Part shown: in pieces, positions 58,244 to 64,000 of the stretch
Position numbering within the stretch: position 1 is the stretch's first letter
Layout of the letters: every line of letters starts with the position of its first letter
Source: Limnanthes douglasii subsp. nivea
Taxonomy: Eukaryota > Streptophyta > Magnoliopsida > Brassicales > Limnanthaceae
Length of the DNA: 64,000 bases
Reading direction: 5' to 3'
Assembly: GCA_036936605.1 (NCBI GenBank)
Contig: JAUPFV010000002.1
Location: 318,634,893-318,698,892, forward strand
The notes under the pieces: generated by a model
Database searches by the model: none
What the model was told of the DNA's origin: nothing
The model's input: only the letters and a program-made list of their open reading frames with translations
Translations under genes and position numbers: made by a program

Positions 58244-58900
58244 AAATATAAAGGGCAAGGCTAAATTGAGACCCCATTTGGTTATAATGAGACCCCTCTA
58301 TAATGAGACCCCATTTGGCTATAATGAGACCCGAAAAAAGACACATTTACCCCTGATATAAAACCCTTATTTTCAGTCTCTTTTCTCTATTCTCTCTCAA
58401 ACTCACTAAAAATCTCGAAATCAAAACAGCAAGATTTTTCAAATCCAACATCACAAACAGCTTAAGGTACGAATCCTTTACATATCTATGTAATTTTTAT
58501 ACATTTTAGTTTAGTATTTTTAGTGATTTTTAGAGTTTAGGGTTCTTGATAAAAAGTTGGATTTTTATGTATATGTAGTTGTTTTTTTGGAAAAATAGCT
58601 TCAGATTCGTGTTAGTCGATTCAGTAGGATCGTTTTGGTACCATGTATGATGAATTTGGGTTGGGTTTTGGGGATTTGGGTTCGATTTGGGGTTTTAGGG
58701 TTTGAGTTTCTGTTTCGGATTTGAATTCGAATTTAGTTGGTCCAAATTCGAGAACTCATGTTTGTTCCACTTTGACTAAAGGATAACTTTGTTCTGAATT
58801 GTTGAATAAGACACATAACAGTTCAAATTTATTGTCTCATTTTGCATATGGAAGGTTATTATTATTAACTTTTTTCTTGATCAACATGAAACTTTTGCAG

Positions 58901-59038
58901 GTTTTAGATAACTGCCGATCAATGTCAAAGTTTGGGGTTCCATTTCGATCTATGGTTGTGACAGGTAGTTTTCGGCAAAGGACTCAACTAGAAACCTTAC
59001 AGCAAGGTGTCGATGTCTTGATTGCGACTCCAGAACAA
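58901..59038 (+). pseudogene. Captured DEAD-box RNA helicase exon (RH50/RH39-like)
   Basis: Preceded by a splice acceptor (ttttgcag at 58893-58900) and followed by a donor (gtaagg at 59039). Encodes VLDNCRSMSKFGVPFRSMVV then TGSFRQRTQLETLQQGVDVL and IATP, the segment between helicase motifs Ia and Ib-GRF of plant DEAD-box helicases of the RH50/RH39 kind. The GRF that normally follows TP is replaced by EQ at the junction. Presence of intron borders shows capture from genomic DNA, not from cDNA. Too short for activity. Confidence 0.78.
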
Positions 59039-59106
59039 GTAAGGAAATCGGAGTGAATCGAAACAAATTGGTGTCTCTCTGTTTCGAATTTCTAGTGTCA
59101 GTAGGT

Positions 59107-59364
59107 ATGGCAACAGCTACGTACCCACCACCGCCACCGTATTACAGACTCTACAAAGATTACTCGGAGAACCCCGAATCGGCTCCTGAACCACCGCCAC
59201 CGGTCGATGGTACCTACGTTTGCTATGGTGCCAATTGCACTACTGATGATGCTCTTCCAAGCTTGGAAGATCAGGATGTCCGTCAGCTGTACTCGAAAGG
59301 ACCAAATATCGTCTGTCAGAAAGAGGATTGCGTTATTAAGAACTCAACATCGAGTTTTCTTTAA
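59107..59364 (+). pseudogene. MED7: Captured 5' part of Mediator subunit 7
   Basis: ATG at 59107 gives MATATYPPPPPYYRLYKDYS, then ENPESAPEPPPPVDGTYVCY and PSLEDQDVRQLYSKGPN, the conserved N-terminus of plant MED7, a Mediator middle-module subunit. After about 68 residues the match stops and unrelated codons lead to a TAA at 59362-59364. The full protein is usually about 170 residues, so this is truncated. An acceptor-like gtcag lies just upstream, so it could be spliced to the helicase exon's donor at 59039. Differences such as TYVCYGANC suggest decay. Confidence 0.82.
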
Positions 59365-59900
59365 TGGTTTATCTCTTATGTCGTAGTCTCTCTCAGCAGT
59401 CTGCAATATTCGGTTTTAAATTTGACTTAAGGGTATTTGATTTTGTGATCTATTGTTAAGAATTCAGTGTCCAGGTTCTGCACCTGTTTATCTGGATCAT
59501 CTTGATCTTCCTCTTTTGATGCTCCTTCATATGGCGAGTTCCTTTTGTAGTACAGAAATCAGATTTTAATTTGGTTTAAGGGTATTGTTTTATTGACACA
59601 AAGGAGATGATGTCGTATATAAATTGGATTTCTTGACTAGTTATCTTGTTGTTCTGCCTCTTTTATGCTTATTCATCGGAATTATTCCTGTAAATTTACT
59701 TTGAAGAGGTATTGGTTTTGTGACGTAATAGATAATCAGCGATTCTCTTGAAGCTTCAAAAAAAAATCTTTTCATTAACTTGTTTATACAAGTAATAAAT
59801 TATTATTAAAAGTTGGATCGACATCATAAATCTAATACTGTTAATTAAGAGACTTCTATAGTCTTCTTTAGGGTTGGGTTTTAGAGATTTTAGTTAGTTT
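59365..59900. other. Pack-MULE interior without recognised genes
   Basis: T-rich sequence, possibly captured 3' or intron DNA. A partial repeated phrase ttaagggtatt...ttttgtga recurs near 59428 and 59577. Origin not identified. Confidence 0.4.
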
Positions 59901-60070
59901 AGAGAGAGAAAGCTCTAGAGAGTAGTTGGAGAAAAATTGGTTTTTGGTTCAAAACTTTGACTTATAAATGAAGGACAAAATGGACATTTCACATTCAAGA
60001 AAAAAAATTCTGAATTTGGGGTCTCATTATAGCCAAATGGGGTCTCATTATAGCCATGCCCACATATAAA

Positions 60071-61262
60071 TTATTGAAAAATAACTATTGCATTAATACA
60101 TTTAACCTATAGATTTAACTATTTAACTTCATAGGATTGTATTAAATCAACATCTCTATAAAATTTAACAATAATTTTGAAAACATTTATTTCCCTAAAA
60201 ATTAATGATGATAATAAATAAATAAAAAATTAGCTCTAACAATCAATAATGCTAATGTATACATAAAAATTTATTTATAACAATAAATAAATTAGATATT
60301 AGTCAAAAGTTATACTTAAACTATTAAACACAAACCACTTTAAAAAAAATAGATTCAAATACTATTAGTTAACCAATAACTTTTTATATGTGATCATTAA
60401 CCTATTAATATTTAAGTTAGCTATTGGTAAATATGAAATGTTTAAGTGCAGTTATAATTCTAAATTAATGTCAAAAGATCACTAACCCATCAAATCAATA
60501 AAAAAAAGGTTAAATACATAACACTCATTTTTTTTAAAATAAAATATACACTACTCTTTTATTTCAATGAAGAAAATGGCTATTGAGAAGAAATTAAAAA
60601 AAAAAATTCATGGATTCATATGAAGAAGCTTATTATGAAGAATTTTATGGACTAATAGAATCAAGTTTTGATGACGTACCATACGATGATCTATCTATGA
60701 TGAATCAGAGAATAAATTATTTACTAAATAAAAATCCGAGAAAAAAAAATCATCCAAAAATAAAGAGTTTTCCGATCATGAAATAATATCTTACTTTAAT
60801 TTAACTGATTTTCATTATAAATGACATGGTTAAAGAATATCAGATGCTTTTGAAAATCATGTTAGAGATGAAAAATTTGAAAGGATGATAGAATAAAAAG
60901 ATGAAACATGGAAGAATCTGAGGATAGTGAGCAAGTATATGGTACCATAAATAATTCTAACGATACTGATTAAATGATTATTTAAGTTTGTTGTTAATTT
61001 AATTATTTGAATTAAGCTTTTCCAATTGTTTAAGTTTGTCCTTGTTATGGAATCGTTTGTCCAACTGTTTGTTGTGCATTTCATTGCATATTGTTGTTAA
61101 ATTTATTTGTAATTTTAATATAAGGGACAGTAGTTTAGTTGTTTATGTATGTGTATATTCATGAACTATGTAAGGAATTTAACTACATAAACAAATATTT
61201 ATTAACTATGATTTTGTTGTTATATTATTAATCTAAATGTTTAATTGTTGCCAAAAAAACAA
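60071..61262. other. AT-rich spacer between the two MULEs
   Basis: No gene recognised apart from the small open frame listed at 60610-60786. Confidence 0.5.
60610..60786 (+). CDS. Small unrecognised open frame (58 aa)
   Basis: ATG at 60610, acidic and Tyr-rich N-terminus (MDSYEEAYYEEFYGLIES, then SFDDVPYDDL) and Lys-rich C-terminus. Composition is less random than its AT-rich surroundings, and downstream frames hold a few further charged pieces with stops (near 60840-60950). Could be the start of a decayed gene or chance. Family not recognised. Confidence 0.25.
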   Translation: MDSYEEAYYEEFYGLIESSFDDVPYDDLSMMNQRINYLLNKNPRKKNHPKIKSFPIMK

Positions 61263-61449
61263 GGGCAAGGCTATAATGGGACCCCATTTGGCTATAATGA
61301 GACCCCAAATTCAGAATTTTTTTCCTTGAATGTGAAATGTCCATTTTGCCCTTCATTTATAAGTCAAAGTTTCTAACCAAAAACCAATTTTTCTCCAACT
61401 TCTCCCTAGATCTTTCTCTCTCTAAACTAACTAAAAACTCTAAAAAATC

Positions 61450-61608
61450 ATGGATTTGAGTGATTGGAGTGAAGGTTTCAGCTGCAACCTTGATGATTTC
61501 GCATTGGAGGAAGAAGAGTCGTTGACGGACCACTTGGAAACCCAAAATGAGGTGTTTTCCAAAAAAAATTCAAGTCAGTGCGAATATAGCGGTACCACCG
61601 CTATATAA
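61450..61608 (+). pseudogene. First exon-like frame of the MULE gene
   Basis: MDLSDWSEGFSCNLDDFALE then EEESLTDHLETQNEVFSKKN, a plausible acidic N-terminus 187 bases inside the element end, closed by a TAA near 61606. It precedes the palindromic 32-bp repeats. No family recognised. Confidence 0.45.
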
Positions 61609-61650
61609 TGGATGAACTGCGAGGTTGGAATTCGCAAATCGTGCAAAATT

Positions 61651-61763
61651 GCGAACGGTCCGTTCGCAGAATTTCCAGATGGACGAACGGACCGTTCGCA
61701 CAAACACCGGATCTGCGAACGGACCGTTCGCAGAAACACCGGATGGACGAACGGTCCGTTCGC
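61651..61763. repeat. Four 17-bp palindromes in exact 32-bp register
   Basis: gcgaacggtccgttcgc at 61651-61667 and close variants at 61683-61699, 61715-61731 and 61747-61763, separated by 15-base spacers (agaatttccagatgg, acaaacaccggatct, agaaacaccggatgg). The last two spacers are nearly the same, so the true unit is 32 bp. Related half-sites occur near 61780-61830 and 62660-62680. Confidence 0.9.
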
Positions 61764-61963
61764 AATTTGGCATGATTTTCGAGTTTCTAGTTCGCGATTT
61801 CGCCAAATAAACGAGTGCACTGCTCGCGATTTGGCTGAATTATCGAATTTGTTGTTCACGAAAATGACCTGTTTTGGAAATTAAACGATCATCTAGATTT
61901 AAATATGTTCTCATATAATTGCATCAATGACATATGTAGGAACCCGATCTACCGCCATGTTCG

Positions 61964-62443
61964 ATGGCCGATTACACGAAAGTGTTTAGTACAGACACTT
62001 TTTACACCAAAGCCGATTTGGTTGATTGGATCGAGTCCGAAAGCATAAAACTAGGATTCATTTTGGTCCGGAGTAAAAACGACGACGGTAGCAAAAGCAT
62101 GAAAACTCCTATGATATATTTTTGGTGTGAGAGGCACGGGGTTTACAAACCTAACCCCAAACCGGGGTATGTTAAGAAGCGCCGAGAATGTTCATCTAAA
62201 AAATGCGGGTGTCCGTTCTATTTAAGAGAGAGTCCGGTCTCAGAGCTACCGGGTTATTGGAAAGTGGTTGTGCTAAACGGGAAACACAACCACGAACCAT
62301 TTTTGCACTTAGATGGTCACTCACGAGCCGCTAGACTAAAAGTCGAAGAACAATTGTTTGTTCGTAGTCAAACGGAAGTCGGTTCTCGACCGAGAGAGTG
62401 TTCTAAGAATGGTGTTGAGGAACAACAAGTGCCCATTACCTAA
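61964..62443 (+). pseudogene. FAR1-like DNA-binding domain of MULE transposase
   Basis: Starts MADYTKVFSTDTFYTKADLV. Contains a FAR1/WRKY-GCM1-like zinc-binding pattern: YFWCERHGVYK, KKCGCPFYLRE, GYWKVVVLNGKHNHEP (Cys, Cys, Cys, His-x-His in order). This domain binds terminal repeats in Jittery/FAR1-type MULE transposases. An acceptor-like atgtag lies at 61933-61938, so the real exon probably begins at 61939. After about residue 125 the sequence jumps into the catalytic fragment in another frame. Confidence 0.75.
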
Positions 62444-62525
62444 CATTATCGTCACCGATAGGGAGTTGGCTTTAATGAATGCTATCGACGATATATTTCC
62501 GGAAGAACGTCACCTCTTACGCTAG
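62412..62525 (+). pseudogene. MULE transposase catalytic-domain fragment
   Basis: A frame different from the preceding domain reads NNKCPLPNIIVTDRELALMN then AIDDIFPEERHLLR and stops at TAG. TDRELALMNAI is the second catalytic Asp region of the MULE DDE domain. The several hundred bases normally between FAR1 and this motif, and everything after it, are missing. Confidence 0.72.
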
Positions 62526-62620
62526 AAAAGTTTTACCGAATTCAGAAATTGCCGAAGAGTTCGGGAAATATTACGCTAGAACGTCACCTCTTACGCTAGA
62601 ACGTCACCTCTTACGCTAGA
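62505..62620. repeat. 20-bp repeat gaacgtcacctcttacgcta, three copies
   Basis: One copy at about 62505-62524 ends the transposase fragment and two more stand in tandem at about 62579-62618; aaaagttttaccgaat follows the first and third copy. Looks like a local duplication with slippage. Confidence 0.8.
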
Positions 62621-62779
62621 AAAGTTTTACCGAATGCGAACTCCCACCTCTATGATTTGGCAAAATCATGAACGGGCTGTTCGCGATTTTTCCAAATCAC
62701 AGCCTCCTACATTTGCGAATCCGGTGATTTACAGCCTCCTGTGTTCGCAAAGCCCTCTGTAAATTTAGTATTTTCACCA

Positions 62780-63078
62780 TTTTGTGACTTTCCCGACTCC
62801 AAAACTGATTTTTCTTTTTACCAACATCAAACATTAGTCAATTGGCCCTAATGATTTCAATTTTGTGGGAAAAAAAACTCAAAAAAATTAGAAAAAAAAC
62901 TACTTCAAAGTAGGCAAAAATGGTCACATTTTGTGACTTTCCCGACTCCAAAACTGATTTTTCTTTTTACCAACATCAAACATTAGTCAATTGGCCATAA
63001 TGATTCGAATTTTGTGGAAAAAAAAAACTCAATAAAGTTAAAGAAACTACTTCAAAGTAGCCTAAAATGGTCACATTT
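62780..63078. repeat. 149-bp tandem duplication
   Basis: tttgtgactttcccgactcc begins at 62781 and again at 62930. The two units are over 90% alike by eye, and each contains the small palindrome ctacttcaaagtag. A third start (tttgtgacattttcacg) follows at 63078. No gene. Confidence 0.85.
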
Positions 63079-63299
63079 TGTGACATTTTCACGTTTATTT
63101 GATGCGTGTTAGTTCGTACTTTTAAAAGACGACTCTTGAACTTTTCGAGGCTTTAAATAATTGCGCTTCTCCATAAAAGTAACCGTTGAGAGGGAGGCTC
63201 CTCTATAAACCGAGAGAAATAAAGTTTTAGAGATCAGTTTTTCTAGTGAGATAAAGTGCATTAACGAATCTGTTTATGAAAAAACCCAAACAAAACAAA

Positions 63300-63500
63300 A
63301 AACCCATCTTCGGTAATATATCTGAAAGAGCTGCTATCCTCTTTTTATATAGTTGGTAGCCAAGAAGTTCAATCCATGGTAAGAGAAAGGAACCTAAGCT
63401 TCTTAGATGAGGCCTCTCTGAAGAGCCCAGAGAATGAAAAATCCACCAAAATGTGATTTGTGGATTTCGGAAAGTTGTTGCATAAAACACAATCGGGGAA
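63300..63500 (-). pseudogene. Possible LINE reverse transcriptase C-terminal (zf-RVT) remnant
   Basis: The minus-strand frame reads PDCVLCNNFPKSTNHILVDF then SFSGLFREASSKKLRFLS and MDWTSWLPTI. Cys-x2-Cys followed by STNHI resembles the zinc-binding tail after LINE RT (zf-RVT), though the last Cys is Phe. Broken by stops near 63345. Unrelated in position to the LINE ORF1 at 5035. Confidence 0.5.
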
Positions 63501-63763
63501 TGACGATTACTGCAGTCACGCCCCTTTCAATAGACGTTAGTAGTAAACGTGTATAGTAATGAATCAAGTAATGTGTCATGTATTAAATATCACTAAGACA
63601 CGTTTAAGTAAACAATAAATGGTGGAGAGAGTGGAGAAAGAGGATAGTCGTTGAAAATCTGTATAAATTGAACCAAAAGAAGAAACTTAACTTGAATACA
63701 TTTTTCTTTCTAGATTATCATAGGTTTTATTTTGGCATATATTTGTGAGGATTTTCCCTAACA
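63501..63763 (+). repeat. Probable 5' LTR of a fifth Tat-like element
   Basis: Begins TGACGATTAC, ends CCCTAACA and is followed by a PBS-like site. Contains a possible TATA box (gtataaatt at 63661-63669). About 263 bp. The left end is chosen by the TG start and by the end of the LINE-like match, so it is uncertain. Confidence 0.55.
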
Positions 63764-64000
63764 AATTTGGCACCATCTATGTGAAATCTTATATGCACAA
63801 AAAGTTTAAACGCAAACTTTCCCATTATTGTAACTATATCCACAATCGAAAGGGAGGCCCAAGAGGTAACCCTCTGTTCGAAGTCGGACAGTTATCCTTG
63901 GCGCAACGGTAAGTTTTCCCGACATTGAGAACTACCCGGAAATCAACCCAACACTCAACTCAACGAGCTAGCTTCATGTCATCCTGAACAGTATTTTAAC
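63764..64000 (+). mobile_element. PBS and start of internal region of a fifth LTR element, cut by the window edge
   Basis: TGGCACCATCTATGTG at 63768-63783 resembles element D's TGGCGCCGTCTGTGGG with four transitions or transversions, pointing to the same tRNA primer and lineage. The rest has no clear gag frame yet. Confidence 0.5.

Larger units (their letters stand above)
58253..60061. mobile_element. Pack-MULE carrying helicase and MED7 fragments (1,809 bp)
   Basis: Left end GGGCAAGGCTAAATTGAG and right end (reverse complement) GGGCATGGCTATAATGAG are inverted, each followed by repeated gaccccatttggctataatga. Flanking 9-mers AAATATAAA (58244-58252) and ACATATAAA (60062-60070) match 8 of 9, the duplication length of Mutator-like elements. 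No transposase is encoded. Instead it holds gene fragments at 58901-59038 and 59107-59364, both on the plus strand. The inner part of the right terminus extends the similarity to the MULE end at 61263 for about 150 bases. Confidence 0.85.
61263..62640 (+). mobile_element. Decayed Mutator-like element with FAR1-type transposase remains
   Basis: Left end GGGCAAGGCTATAATGGGAC then cccatttggctataatgag, nearly the same for about 150 bases as the right end of the Pack-MULE. It continues into a leader and an ATG at 61450. Transposase fragments follow at 61964-62443 and 62412-62525. I could not find the opposite terminal repeat before 64000, so the right limit is approximate. Likely a relative of the autonomous partner of the Pack-MULE. 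Confidence 0.7.

Noticed and set aside
61651..61763. CRISPR-like look of regularly spaced 17-bp palindromes
   Set aside because: The host is a plant, the last two spacers are nearly the same, only four units exist and there are no cas genes. It is a 32-bp tandem repeat in a MULE.
1..64000. tRNA, rRNA or other structured RNA genes
   Set aside because: No cloverleaf with A and B boxes and no rRNA core sequence was noticed on reading, but no covariance search could be run.

Overview
The window is nuclear DNA of a flowering plant, probably a eudicot. The evidence is an intron-rich importin gene, an F-box/FBA pseudogene, FAR1-type Mutator transposase remains, a LINE ORF1 with a CCHC knuckle, and several Ty3/gypsy elements of the Tat lineage with dual RNase H domains and an antisense extra gene. 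No prokaryotic or organellar genes were seen. The only gene that looks like an ordinary functional host gene is the importin-4 homologue at the left edge.

Layout. 1-3790: first eleven coding exons (minus strand) of an importin beta-like gene; the 3' end lies off the left edge. 4167-6893: a LINE-derived insertion (minus) in which LINE ORF1 is joined to a degenerate molybdopterin-synthase large-subunit (MoaE) copy where ORF2 should be. 6900-12270: AT-rich DNA with nested hairpins, two minisatellites and an F-box pseudogene. 12277-55111: two nested retrotransposon stacks. Stack 1 is element A (12277-33597, TSD AAAAT), split by complete element B (18430-28967, TSD GATAT) and by a solo LTR (15447-15948, TSD ATAAT). 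Stack 2 is element C (34802-55106, TSD GTTAA), split by element D (42677-52627, TSD AGCTT/AGCTC). After removing insertions A, B and C are each about 10.3-10.5 kb and D is 9.95 kb. 55112-58243: a 200-218 bp tandem repeat that was C's insertion target, then AT-rich DNA. 58253-60061: a Pack-MULE carrying pieces of a DEAD-box helicase gene and of MED7. 61263-about 62640: a decayed MULE with the same terminal sequence plus FAR1/MULE transposase fragments. 63501-64000: 5' LTR, primer binding site and start of another LTR element.

How the parts work together. Each Tat element has gag-protease and RT/RNase H/integrase in one frame separated by a single UAG followed by CAR, and a gene of 'putative gypsy type transposon' (PF04195-like) kind on the opposite strand between integrase and 3' LTR. 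That antisense gene has its own promoter-like block (G-box and TATA) and an intron at a conserved position. By my hand count the LTR pairs differ at about 22 of 404 positions (A), 1 of 502 (B), 23 of 407 (C) and 10 of 330 (D). This agrees with nesting order: A and C oldest, D later, B very recent. B is the only element with uninterrupted gag-pro and pol frames and all catalytic residues in place.
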